Positions 33,947 through 44,013 of a DNA stretch of 64,000 nucleotides are shown here, piece after piece (position 1 is the first letter of the stretch; each line of letters begins with the position of its first letter). A program made the translations under genes and the position numbers. The notes under the pieces are model-generated. The model was not told the DNA's origin. It did not search any database and saw nothing but the letters and a program-made list of their open reading frames with translations. This DNA comes from W11650 sp963550755 (GTDB taxonomy: Bacteria; Bacillota; Clostridia; Lachnospirales; Vallitaleaceae), in assembly GCA_963550755.1 (NCBI GenBank), contig CAUVDV010000001.1, positions 1-64,000 of the forward strand, given 5' to 3'.

Positions 33947-35098
33947 TTATTTAACCGCTTGTTTCACCGCCGCCGCCACCGCCGGCGCGACCCGGCTGTC
34001 AAAGGGATCGGGAATCACATATTCCGCCGTTAGTTCCTCCGCCCGGATCAATCCGGCCAGCGCTTCAGCCGCCGCCATTTTCATTTCTTCAGTGATTTCC
34101 TTTGCACCGGCGTCCAGCGCTCCCCGAAAAATTCCGGGGAAAACCAATACATTATTGATTTGATTCGGATAATCGCTCCGCCCGGTGGCAATAATCACCG
34201 CTCCCGCCCGGCGCGCTTCTTCCGGCATAATTTCCGGAACCGGGTTTGACATCGCAAAAATCATCGGTGCCGGCGCCATTGACCGCACCATATCAGCTGT
34301 TAAAATATTGGGCGCGGAAACACCGATAAAAACGTCCTTCCCCTTAATCACATCCGCTAAGCTTCCCTTTTCCTGGCGCGGATTGGTCAACTCCGCAATT
34401 TCTTTTTTAGCCGCGGTCAGGCCGGCATCGCTTTGGGCCAGCGCGCCTTTCCGGTCCAGCAAAATAATATCTTTTACCCCAAAACGCAGCAGCAGCTTAG
34501 CAATGGCAATGCCAGCCGCCCCCGCCCCACTGATGACCATTTTCAGCGCCGCCAGCGGCCGGCCGGTCAAGCGGGAGGCATTGAGCAAAGCCGCACACAG
34601 CGCGATGGCCGTACCATGCTGATCATCATGAAAAACCGGAATATCCAGTTCCTTTTTTAAGCGGCTCTCAATTTCAAAACAGCGCGGCGCGGCAATATCC
34701 TCCAAGTTAATACCGCCAAAGCCCGGCGCAATATTTTTCACGGTTTGAATAATTTCCTCAGTATCTTTTGTGGCCAAACAAATCGGAAACGCATCGACAT
34801 TGCCGAATTCCTTAAACAAAATCGCCTTGCCTTCCATCACCGGCATGGCCGCTTCCGGTCCGATATCACCCAATCCCAAAACCGCCGTACCATCAGTGAC
34901 GACCGCCACCAGGTTCCCTTTGGCCGTATATTTATAAGCATCGGCCCGATCAGTGGCAATTCTAAGGCAAGGCTCCGCCACGCCCGGCGTATACGCCACG
35001 CTCAAATCTTCCCTGGTCTTAACCTTGACCTTGGACTGAATCTCAATCTTGCCCCGATGCTCTTCATGCAGTTTCAAACTTTCCGCTTTAAAATCCAT
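33947..35098 (-). CDS. NAD-dependent malic enzyme (oxaloacetate-decarboxylating)
   Basis: This 383-residue enzyme converts malate to pyruvate and CO2. The N-terminal malic domain has the VAYTPGVAEPC motif with the catalytic Tyr, TDGTAVLGLGDIGPEAAMPVMEGK, and the metal-binding NLEDIAAPRCF and FHDDQHGTAI segments. The NAD domain has SGAGAAGIAIAKLL. The short form (about 380-400 aa) is typical of Bacillota. ATG 35098 is chosen because GGAGG lies 6 nt upstream; ATG 35104 is too close to it. It follows fumarase and shares the malate node. Confidence 0.95.
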   Translation of the reverse strand: MDFKAESLKLHEEHRGKIEIQSKVKVKTREDLSVAYTPGVAEPCLRIATDRADAYKYTAKGNLVAVVTDGTAVLGLGDIGPEAAMPVMEGKAILFKEFGNVDAFPICLATKDTEEIIQTVKNIAPGFGGINLEDIAAPRCFEIESRLKKELDIPVFHDDQHGTAIALCAALLNASRLTGRPLAALKMVISGAGAAGIAIAKLLLRFGVKDIILLDRKGALAQSDAGLTAAKKEIAELTNPRQEKGSLADVIKGKDVFIGVSAPNILTADMVRSMAPAPMIFAMSNPVPEIMPEEARRAGAVIIATGRSDYPNQINNVLVFPGIFRGALDAGAKEITEEMKMAAAEALAGLIRAEELTAEYVIPDPFDSRVAPAVAAAVKQAVK

Positions 35099-35332
35099 TT
35101 TCATCCTCCACTCTTTCGGTTACGCCATACCCGCATTGCGGCGATATTTCGGCAGCCTGCCCCGCTGTAACCTTTTTATTTTCTTCATTTCCGTTATTCC
35201 TTACCCCAAACCAAAGCTTGCCTTGGCTTTTCCGCCAAAATAACCGCCAGCCGAGCATAAACCGACTGAGCAAACAGCTTCGCTGCCGCGCCATCAGCCG
35301 CGTTAGCTGCTCCAAGCCTGCCTTTCCGCCGT

Positions 35333-36694
<1,362 letters not shown>

Positions 36695-36708
36695 GGTAGT
36701 TCTCCTTT

Positions 36709-36940
36709 TATAAGCTGTTCGGAAAACGTGCCTGTGCATGCGAGCATGCCCGCACTTTTCCTCACGCCTTGCACTCCCTTTTTTGTTCCGGCATGATTGC
36801 ACGAGAAAATCCTTGCGGATTTTCTCTCCGCATCAGCGCTCATATAAGCTGCTCGAAAAATGCGCTTGGACATGCAAGCATGCCCCGCTCATTTTCCTCA
36901 CACCTTGCACTCACGCCTTCACTTCGCAACATTATACCAC
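36709..36940. repeat. MITE-like palindromic intergenic element, locus 1
   Basis: Two related units (36709-36781 and 36842-36926) flank a perfect hairpin GAGAAAATCC-TTGC-GGATTTTCTC (36803-36826). The outer edge has GCACTCACGCC and, on the minus strand, TGGTATAAT (36939-36931). The same modules recur at 62819-63006. The element abuts the fumC ribosome binding site and likely supplies its promoter and leader. Confidence 0.8.
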
Positions 36941-36990
36941 ATAATATGGTGAAAATGGTTGAAAAAAGTTTTTTTGACCAAAAAAAATTA

Positions 36991-37030
36991 AAAATACCAC
37001 TAACAATTTATTTCGGGTTAGTGGTATTTT
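36991..37030 (-). terminator. Terminator of the 17-gene SIS/BMP operon
   Basis: AAAATACCACTAAC (36991-37004) pairs perfectly with GTTAGTGGTATTTT (37017-37030), a 14-bp stem with a 12-nt loop. On the minus strand a T-rich tail follows. It lies 30 bp after the last gene. Confidence 0.92.
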
Positions 37031-37060
37031 AAAAAGAAAGATGGTAAACGGTCAAAGAAT

Positions 37061-38230
37061 TTAATCTACATATTCAATTTTACTGGTTTTAATTGTATTA
37101 ATTCCGCCTTCTTGGCTAAACAATGGGTTATCAGCCCCCATTCCTCCAAAATATTCATAGCCCCGGTCGATGGCAATATAATTTCCCAACATAAATAAAG
37201 GAATAAAATTCACCAAGGGATTTACAAAGTCATCCTTTGCTCCAGGAACCTGGCATACGATTACCCCTGGCTGGAAGATTTCCGGCTTGGCATCTGTGAC
37301 TACAAGTACATTTCGATTGGACTTTTGCATAGAGGCTATCGTTTCAACCGTTCGGCTGAAAGAAGCACATTCCTCAAAAGCGACAACCATCGTGCCCAGT
37401 TGATCCCGCTTAGTCTGAAAATAGTCAATATGGCACCAATCCTCACTGTCATTTAAGCAATTCAAGCTGCCACACAATTCAAAAAACTTGGCCGTTGCAA
37501 AATAAGCGGTCGCAAAATCACTGCCTCCCCCCACAAAACCAAAGCCAAGGTAATTTTTCCATATTTTAGCTAAATCAAACATTTGATTATCCACTTGAGT
37601 TAAAACAGCATCATTACAAACCGAAACCACCTGCGCTACGACTTCTTGGCGAATTTCCGCAGCCCATTCAGCCGTGGCCGTTCCTCGAATTTGACCGGCA
37701 TGAAGCGCCATCAATAATGTAGTGCAAATAGCCGCCACATATGTCCTGGTTTGAAATACAGGCGAAAATTCGGCAGTTTTTGGAATCTCAATCTGCAGAA
37801 TATGACCCGCTTCCTTAGCTAACCCGGATTCAGGATTGCCGGTAATAGCTAACGTAGTACAGCCCTTAGCTGCCGCCCGCTTCATCGCCTCGATCACTCG
37901 CGAACCGCCGCCGGAAACACTAATAACCACAACCAAAGTTTGTTCCGGATGCTCCGGCGAAAACACATGATGGCGGCTCACATCAATACAACGCAGAACC
38001 TGATAATCCGCTCCCAGGAACATTCGGCTGCCAATTTCCTTGGTCGCAAGACTGGCGGCGTAAGAATCACCATTGCCCGTCACCACTACATGCCGAATAT
38101 TTTTTAAAATTTCATCGTCGATTATCCGGGACAAGAAATCATCGCTCAGCTTTTCCAAAAGCCCTTGGATAAATTCGGGATAATCTTTAAAGCCTGATTT
38201 CACATTATTATCTCTTTCCATTTTTTTCAC
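37061..38230 (-). CDS. SIS-domain protein E, last gene of the operon
   Basis: This 389-residue protein starts at GTG 38230, 7 nt after GAGGAGG. SIS features are TGNGDSYAAS (about 51-60), ISVSGGGSRVIEA (103-115) and the operon-specific motif SEDWCHIDYF beginning at Ser262. The end reads NTIKTSKIEY, shared with proteins C and D. GNGDS replaces the GCGDS of the other four paralogues. The fold indicates binding of a phosphosugar, with Glu263 and His267 as candidate catalytic residues. Whether it is an isomerase, a deglycase or a non-catalytic partner is unknown. Confidence 0.8.
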   Translation of the reverse strand: MKKMERDNNVKSGFKDYPEFIQGLLEKLSDDFLSRIIDDEILKNIRHVVVTGNGDSYAASLATKEIGSRMFLGADYQVLRCIDVSRHHVFSPEHPEQTLVVVISVSGGGSRVIEAMKRAAAKGCTTLAITGNPESGLAKEAGHILQIEIPKTAEFSPVFQTRTYVAAICTTLLMALHAGQIRGTATAEWAAEIRQEVVAQVVSVCNDAVLTQVDNQMFDLAKIWKNYLGFGFVGGGSDFATAYFATAKFFELCGSLNCLNDSEDWCHIDYFQTKRDQLGTMVVAFEECASFSRTVETIASMQKSNRNVLVVTDAKPEIFQPGVIVCQVPGAKDDFVNPLVNFIPLFMLGNYIAIDRGYEYFGGMGADNPLFSQEGGINTIKTSKIEYVD

Positions 38231-38263
38231 AGCAAAACCTCCTCATATGCTCATATTCTGAAA

Positions 38264-39514
38264 TTACGTCTGACGCTTTCGGTTCTGATTAATCGAAACT
38301 GCGCCCAATATACCCGCAACCGCATACAGAACAATACTCATAATAAAGGCCCCCCGATAAGAGCCAAACTTATCATAAAACAAACCGATACTGGCATATA
38401 AACCACCGCCAATCAAACTATTAACCATCATCATCAAAGACCAAATTTCAGAATAATGGCCGCTGCCCACGATATTTCGGGCCAGAAGCGGACATTGCAC
38501 CATATACATACTGTTACCCAAGCCAACAATAAATATTGCCGGATATACAAAAATTGGATTTTGAAAACTCAAAAACATGGTAAGATATCCTAAAGCCGTA
38601 GTAATACCGCCCCAAAGCAGACCAGCTTTCACACCTCGTCGATCATTAATTTTTCCCACAATGACACTGCTTAGCGTCCCTCCCAGATTCGAAAACACGC
38701 CAACCGCCGCTCCAAAGTTAATACTTTGTTTCAATTCAATTGTGGCAAAATTAGTAGCATAGCCGGAAACACCACAAGCATAGCTGTACAAAACACAGGC
38801 TGTCCAGGCAATGTATAACAGCGGAAGTCGGAAAGCCTGTGTTTTAGTTAAACTGTAAGTCTCCGTCACCGAAGGGATCTCCTCCTGAATATCTTCTTTT
38901 TCTTCCGCCCCATAAGGTTCGCATCCTACCTCTCTGGGGCTGCGAATTAACGCAAACACCACCGGAATCGTAATGATCGCTGCCATCGCTGCCATAATAA
39001 AGTATGCATTTCTCCACCCCAAGTCTGTAATCAGCTTAGCAGATAACAGCGTGTACAAAATTGTTGCCGCTGTTCCAACTGCTGTAACGATACCCAGTAC
39101 TGTCCCATTCTTTTTACGAAACCACATATTCAACAAAATAGGAATGGAAACAAAACCGGTAAACGCCTGAGCAATACCAATCATAGCCCCCGAAAAATAA
39201 AACATCTGAACCGTTTGATAAGTTCCCATTAACGCCAGACCGATGACCTCCAAGACAGACGAAATTCCGATAACTAATCCAACCTTTTTAGTTGTAATCA
39301 TGCGTGCTGCCGTAGTATACAGCAATGCCATAGAAATAGCCTGAATACTGGTAAACATGGTAAGTTGACTGACCTTACAGCCTAAGTCCTGAACAATTGG
39401 CGTAATAAAGTTACCTACCGCCGCCGCGCAGGCGCCTCCCGTTCCCAGCTTCATTAAAATACAGGCAATGACAATCTTCCATGCGTAATGCATTTTTATT
39501 TTTTCTTTTCTCAT
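38264..39514 (-). CDS. MFS transporter, oxalate/formate-antiporter-like
   Basis: This 416-residue carrier has 12 predicted membrane segments and a central charged loop (about 195-225). The opening HYAWKIVIACILMKLGTGG and the segment LNMWFRKKNGTVLGI resemble the OFA (oxalate/formate antiporter) group of monocarboxylate-type MFS proteins. It could export an acid product of the pathway or import a second substrate. It lies between the BtpA-like gene and SIS gene E, with gaps of 24 and 33 bp. Confidence 0.82.
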   Translation of the reverse strand: MRKEKIKMHYAWKIVIACILMKLGTGGACAAAVGNFITPIVQDLGCKVSQLTMFTSIQAISMALLYTTAARMITTKKVGLVIGISSVLEVIGLALMGTYQTVQMFYFSGAMIGIAQAFTGFVSIPILLNMWFRKKNGTVLGIVTAVGTAATILYTLLSAKLITDLGWRNAYFIMAAMAAIITIPVVFALIRSPREVGCEPYGAEEKEDIQEEIPSVTETYSLTKTQAFRLPLLYIAWTACVLYSYACGVSGYATNFATIELKQSINFGAAVGVFSNLGGTLSSVIVGKINDRRGVKAGLLWGGITTALGYLTMFLSFQNPIFVYPAIFIVGLGNSMYMVQCPLLARNIVGSGHYSEIWSLMMMVNSLIGGGLYASIGLFYDKFGSYRGAFIMSIVLYAVAGILGAVSINQNRKRQT

Positions 39515-39538
39515 ATGCCTCTCACTTCATTCTTATTT

Positions 39539-40366
39539 TTAGATTCTGCCCCTATCCAGTTCTTCTTCCAATTCCCTGACGTTGCGAACATACTCCGCAA
39601 CTATAGAGCCAATAATGGGTCCGCCCCATTTGCCGCCTTCAAAAGCGGTTCCCACCAAAGCCCCGTCGGCATAGCGCAATCGCTCTTTACAATTATCCGC
39701 TGAAGTAGCGCCGCCCAAAATAACAGGAAAATTACCAGCCGCCTTCACGTCTTGAACCAAGCGCTCATTTTGCGCAAAATCCCGATCACAAACCTCAATC
39801 GCATTAGCCCCCAGGCGCATAGAAGTCTGCGCCAAGCTTTGAATTTCAGCTGAACTATACTCGCCCACATGGTGATAACCAGAAATCTCAGAGAGCATCC
39901 CTATATTCATACCATCAATCTTTTTCCGATACTCCGCTACCTTTAAAGGCTCTCCCTCCATAGTGCCATAGAGCGTTTCTACTTTCCCCACCAGCGCCGA
40001 ACAGCGGGTAAAATCTGCGCCGGCGGCCTTACAAACTGCCAAGGACGGTGTAATACAGTTCATCATAATTTGCGCGCCGATAATGAAATCAGAACCTACC
40101 GCGTCCCGAACCCGAGCCGTCACCGCCGCCAGTCCCGCTACCCGGGCATAGTCCGTATCATCCGTACTGGGATAAAATACGTCTACCGTCTGGATCAAAC
40201 CTCCGTCCGCCCCATTTTCTTTCAGCGCCATACAGTCAGAAATAGCCTTTTTCGTCATCTTATCCAAAAAGCCATCCTGATAAAGAGGGGTGGAAACCAT
40301 AGGCAAAAGGTGAACCAAGCCAATAACCAATTTTTTCCCATTTAGGTGATCAAAACAAGTACTCAT
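39539..40366 (-). CDS. BtpA/SgcQ-family TIM-barrel protein
   Basis: This 275-residue protein starts MSTCFDHL at ATG 40366 with AAAGGAG 6 nt upstream. KLVIGLVHLLPM near the start and the C-terminal ILGGATSADN..ERLRYADGALVGTAF match the BtpA family, TIM barrels named after a photosystem I biogenesis factor but found in sugar operons (SgcQ in E. coli). Enzymatic activity of the family is not established in my knowledge; the phosphate-binding GGAT and GTAF loops suggest a phosphorylated ligand. In this operon it may act on the product of the SIS or kinase steps. Confidence 0.82.
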   Translation of the reverse strand: MSTCFDHLNGKKLVIGLVHLLPMVSTPLYQDGFLDKMTKKAISDCMALKENGADGGLIQTVDVFYPSTDDTDYARVAGLAAVTARVRDAVGSDFIIGAQIMMNCITPSLAVCKAAGADFTRCSALVGKVETLYGTMEGEPLKVAEYRKKIDGMNIGMLSEISGYHHVGEYSSAEIQSLAQTSMRLGANAIEVCDRDFAQNERLVQDVKAAGNFPVILGGATSADNCKERLRYADGALVGTAFEGGKWGGPIIGSIVAEYVRNVRELEEELDRGRI

Positions 40367-40391
40367 ATTGTGCTCCTTTCTTTCTGAATCT

Positions 40392-40793
40392 TCAAACCCC
40401 AAATACCATTATCGCATAACTGCGTTGCTTCCCCTCACAATACTCGGCCAAAAAAATTCCCTGCGAACCGCCAAGTTTTAACTCTCCGTCCGCTACAATG
40501 AAATCCATCGTTTGTCCGCCTACCGCTACTTTACTTTGAGCCGCGGCCTTCCATGGATCATTGTTTAAATTATAATCCAGCCGAGCCGGCCAAATTCGAT
40601 TAAAGTCATCAATAATGTCTTCATGTCCTTTTGTATCATAAAAAGACGTACAAAGGATCCCCGCGTCCGCCGCCAAAACAGATACTACGGCAAGGCCATG
40701 CTTTACTCCGCTTTCTGCTATAGTCTGCTTAACGCTTTCTGTAATTTCCAGCAAAGAGCCGCTTTGCGTCTGAACAATTTTTTCTGTATACAT
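40392..40793 (-). CDS. YjbQ/UPF0047-like protein lacking the conserved histidines
   Basis: This 133-residue protein starts at ATG 40793 with AAGGAG upstream. It aligns without gaps to the first domain of the fusion protein at 41967-42785: the SESGV-like helix, the strand before residue 41, LKLGGSQGIFLAEY and the C-terminal strand. However His41, His76 and His86 of that domain are Ala41, Leu76 and Gln86 here, and the DGPRPR motif is replaced by EGKQR. It is probably a non-catalytic subunit or a regulator of the YjbQ fusion. Confidence 0.72.
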   Translation of the reverse strand: MYTEKIVQTQSGSLLEITESVKQTIAESGVKHGLAVVSVLAADAGILCTSFYDTKGHEDIIDDFNRIWPARLDYNLNNDPWKAAAQSKVAVGGQTMDFIVADGELKLGGSQGIFLAEYCEGKQRSYAIMVFGV

Positions 40794-40806
40794 AGCAATT
40801 TCTCCT

Positions 40807-41961
40807 TTACATAATCCTAATTTTGCTGGAACGAATGGTATTATTTCCTGGCTCCGACCAAATTCCGCCGCCCCGGAAAAAAGACTCCCCATTAAGCGTA
40901 GAAAGGTAACCTGCTAAAATAGCTCCCGGAACATAATTCATCATAGCAAACAAAAAATCATATTCCTCCGGTGACGATGGCACTTGACAAAAGGTAACCC
41001 CTTGAATATCACCAAAATCACTAAGATTTCCATCTGAGATCAAGAGCAATGGACGTTTTATGCTGGAGGCTTGCAATAAAGTTTCTCCAATCCGGCTGCG
41101 GTCATTGACCTTCTTGGCCGCTACTACGACGGTCCCAATGCCGACGGGTTTTTTTTGAAAAAATCCTGTGTGACACCAATTTTCGCTATCATCTGTAACC
41201 GCCGTATAGCCCGTTGTTTCTACAACTTTCGCTGCCATGAAAAAGGCGGAAGCAAACTGAATGTCATCTCCAATGTAATCAAAACTCCTAAAATTTCTCC
41301 AGTTCTGAGCCAGGATAAACATTTGCTGATCAATTCGTTCCATTTCAGCTGCCCAGAGCATAGTATTGTCCACAATCGCCTTGCCCATATGTTCAACTGT
41401 CCCCAGCGCGCTGCAGCCTGTAATTTCCCCTAGTTTAGCTGCCAATAAATATAAGCCTGTCAGCGAAGCAAAATAATTCCGTAAGCCGGGATTCGCGTTG
41501 GGAAACGCCGGAGTATGCACCAAAAAGGTATAGGCTGCTTCCTGCGCTGCCGGCGAATCCGGATTATTTGTTAAGGCTAAAGACACACAGCTATAATGAT
41601 TGGCTCGGCGCAGAGCCTCTTGAATCCGAGCCGAACCGCCGGAACAGCTTACCCCAATAACCAACGTATTTTCACTGTCAAACTTGGAAAAATCCATAAA
41701 ACGAGTTACGTCAATGGCGCGAGCATAGGAAAATTCACTGCCAAAGCGGCCGGCGAACTTTCGAAACGCAGGAATGGAAGCCAGCGCCGCTGCGTAAGAA
41801 TCTCCGCAGCCAGTAATGATTACTCGCCGAATTTTCTTCATAACCTCATCCGGTACGGCTTCCGTCAGTCCCAAACGCACGCCCTCTACTTGCAGCCTGG
41901 CTAAATCCGGCAAACTAAGACATTGCTGCCGCAGAGGATTATCAAATGTAATCTTTTCCAT
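40807..41961 (-). CDS. SIS-domain protein D
   Basis: This 384-residue protein starts at ATG 41961, 8 nt after GGAGG. Motifs: GCGDSYAAAL at 51-60, GVSCSGGSARIQEA near 103-116, and SENWCHTGFF from Ser259 with Glu260 and His264. The C-terminus ends NTIRSSKIRIM. The N-terminal FDNPLRQQCLSLPDL is shared with protein C, making these two the closest pair. The gene is wedged between the YjbQ fusion and the YjbQ-like gene with gaps of 5 and 13 bp. Confidence 0.82.
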   Translation of the reverse strand: MEKITFDNPLRQQCLSLPDLARLQVEGVRLGLTEAVPDEVMKKIRRVIITGCGDSYAAALASIPAFRKFAGRFGSEFSYARAIDVTRFMDFSKFDSENTLVIGVSCSGGSARIQEALRRANHYSCVSLALTNNPDSPAAQEAAYTFLVHTPAFPNANPGLRNYFASLTGLYLLAAKLGEITGCSALGTVEHMGKAIVDNTMLWAAEMERIDQQMFILAQNWRNFRSFDYIGDDIQFASAFFMAAKVVETTGYTAVTDDSENWCHTGFFQKKPVGIGTVVVAAKKVNDRSRIGETLLQASSIKRPLLLISDGNLSDFGDIQGVTFCQVPSSPEEYDFLFAMMNYVPGAILAGYLSTLNGESFFRGGGIWSEPGNNTIRSSKIRIM

Positions 41962-41966
41962 CAATT

Positions 41967-42785
41967 TTACCTCCGTTCTGTTTCATCCGGGTAAACTGCC
42001 ACAAAATAATTTCGTGGCCGAGGTCCATCATATTCCGCAAATACCACTGTCTGCTCATCACTCAGCATTAATTTGCCATCTTGTACCGCCAGCGTAAGCT
42101 GTGAACCCGTCAAAGCTGTTTTTACATGGCCGCCGGCATCAGAAGCCGTTTCCCGATGTTTGAAATCCACCCGAGTAGGTACCATTCGTTCAATATCCGT
42201 CATAATATCTTTCAGCGCCTGCGAATTGCGTGGTGCCAGCAGCAAACCGGCCGTAGAATGCAGCATCGACACATGACAAAGCCCATTTTTCACACCGCTG
42301 CGTGCAATCACAGCGCAAATCGGTTCCGTTATGTCATGCATTCCCATATAAACCGTTTGGATATTTTCTTTTTCAATATGCATCGGTTTTTCAATGATTT
42401 CCACCCAAAAGGTTCGAGGCCTTGGCCCATCAAACTCTACAAATACTAAGCCCTGCGAAGAACCCAATACCAATTTGCCCGCATGAATAATCAGCGTAGC
42501 TGAACTGCCCATTAAAGCCGATTTTACATGACCAGCCGCATCATAAGGCGAGTCCTGGTGCTTGTAGCTTACTCTGGTCGGAATATTTCGGTCAATCTCA
42601 TCCATTAGATCAAGCAAGCCCCGCGGATCCCAGAAAGAAGTAATTGCTAAGCCCGCCGTTGTATGGGGAACAGAAATAACACAAAAACCCTCCTGCACTC
42701 CGCTTTCTGCTAAAATATCATTAACTTCTGCCGTAATGGAAGTACAAGCGCGAAATTCCGTCATAATTTTTCTTTCATACAACAT
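41967..42785 (-). CDS. Tandem fusion of two YjbQ/UPF0047 domains
   Basis: This 272-residue protein is two UPF0047 domains in a row, where the usual protein has one of about 130-140 residues. Domain 1 has HTTAG at 41-45, His76, GH at 85-86, LVLGSSQ and EFDGPRPR at 117-124. Domain 2 has HSTAG at 176-180, His210, GH at 219-220 and EYDGPRPR at 251-258. The family forms trimers with a histidine cluster; thiamin-phosphate-synthase-like side activity has been reported for YjbQ, but the true substrate is unknown. LVLGSSQ in domain 1 is LMLSDEQ in domain 2, so domain 2 is more divergent. Confidence 0.85.
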   Translation of the reverse strand: MLYERKIMTEFRACTSITAEVNDILAESGVQEGFCVISVPHTTAGLAITSFWDPRGLLDLMDEIDRNIPTRVSYKHQDSPYDAAGHVKSALMGSSATLIIHAGKLVLGSSQGLVFVEFDGPRPRTFWVEIIEKPMHIEKENIQTVYMGMHDITEPICAVIARSGVKNGLCHVSMLHSTAGLLLAPRNSQALKDIMTDIERMVPTRVDFKHRETASDAGGHVKTALTGSQLTLAVQDGKLMLSDEQTVVFAEYDGPRPRNYFVAVYPDETERR

Positions 42786-42800
42786 GATTATTCCCCTCTC

Positions 42801-43988
42801 TTAATCAAAGATTTCAATTTTGCTGGTATTGATTGTCATGCCGGAGCCATCAAATGAATGCTTATTCAAATGGGATATATCGTCAGATACTTCCTGAACC
42901 TGGGAAAAATTCTCTTTTTGTAATTCCGTCACATAACCAGCCAGCAAAGCTGCTGGTACATAATCCGTCAGCGGAAGCAGCCACTCATACCCGGCCGGGG
43001 TCTTTGGAATTTGGCAAACGACGGCCTTTGGCGAAAAATCTTGGGCTAATCCATTTGTCACCACCAAAACCGGCCGGCCGATGGCTACAGCCGAACTGAC
43101 TGTTTCCCGTTCCCGGTCATAGGCCGGAGAATTGCAGTCAGCCATAACTACCGTACCAATTGTACCCGGTTCTTTTAAAAAATAATTGATATGGCACCAA
43201 TCCTCACTATCATCAACCGCTACGCTACAGCCATTTGTTTCCAAAAATTTAGCCGCGCCGAAGATTGCCGAACCAAACTCGACCCCATCGCTGATAAAAT
43301 CAAAACGTTGAAATTCTTTCCAGCTTTGCGCTAATTCAAACATCTGAATATCAATCGCTTCCAATGCTTTGGTAAAAGACATCAGATTGTCACGAATTGC
43401 GGTTTGAAAATCTCCCGGTGCCGTAGGCGGCAGCGTCCCTCTGACATGGCCCAAGCGGTTAGCAAAAGCAATCAATCCAATCAAAGAGGCAAAATAAGAA
43501 CATAGACCCGGCTTTTTATCCGAAAAGTTCGGTGTGTTCAGAAAGCAAACGCGCTTGGCCACCATTGCCGCCGGGGATTGGGGGTTATTCGTTATAAGGA
43601 TTGAAAAAGCCCCAACCTCATTGGCTTTTTTCAAAGCTTCGCAAATCCGGGCCGTCCTGCCACCGGCGCTAACGGCAATAACTAACGGGCTGTTGGGCTC
43701 GCCAATGCCTATTTGGCTCTTGGGTAAAAATCGAGTAAAATCAATGGCTCGCATAACCTGAACCCCAAAACAATCGCAATATTTCTCTATCACCGGTGCC
43801 ATCGCAAGCGCAGCGGCATAAGAATCACCGCAGCCGGTTAAAATAATCTTTCTGGCATCGAAAATCTCCGCCATGGTCATTAATTCACGCAAGCCAGGGC
43901 CAAAACAAGCCTTAAGCTGAGCTTCCAGCAAATTGGGAAGTTCAAAAACCTGCTGCCGGATCGGATTATCGTATTGAATATTTTTCAC
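42801..43988 (-). CDS. SIS-domain protein C
   Basis: This 395-residue protein starts at GTG 43988, 6 nt after GGGAGGG; an upstream in-frame ATG runs into the preceding gene and has no site. Motifs: TGCGDSYAAAL from 51, IAVSAGGRTARICEA near 104-118, and SEDWCHINYF from Ser261. The end reads INTSKIEIFD. The N-terminus YDNPIRQQVFELPNLLEAQ is like protein D. It follows the DMT permease gene by 25 bp. Confidence 0.82.
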   Translation of the reverse strand: MKNIQYDNPIRQQVFELPNLLEAQLKACFGPGLRELMTMAEIFDARKIILTGCGDSYAAALAMAPVIEKYCDCFGVQVMRAIDFTRFLPKSQIGIGEPNSPLVIAVSAGGRTARICEALKKANEVGAFSILITNNPQSPAAMVAKRVCFLNTPNFSDKKPGLCSYFASLIGLIAFANRLGHVRGTLPPTAPGDFQTAIRDNLMSFTKALEAIDIQMFELAQSWKEFQRFDFISDGVEFGSAIFGAAKFLETNGCSVAVDDSEDWCHINYFLKEPGTIGTVVMADCNSPAYDRERETVSSAVAIGRPVLVVTNGLAQDFSPKAVVCQIPKTPAGYEWLLPLTDYVPAALLAGYVTELQKENFSQVQEVSDDISHLNKHSFDGSGMTINTSKIEIFD

Positions 43989-44013
43989 TTTTTTCCCTCC
44001 CTTGTATAAAAAA

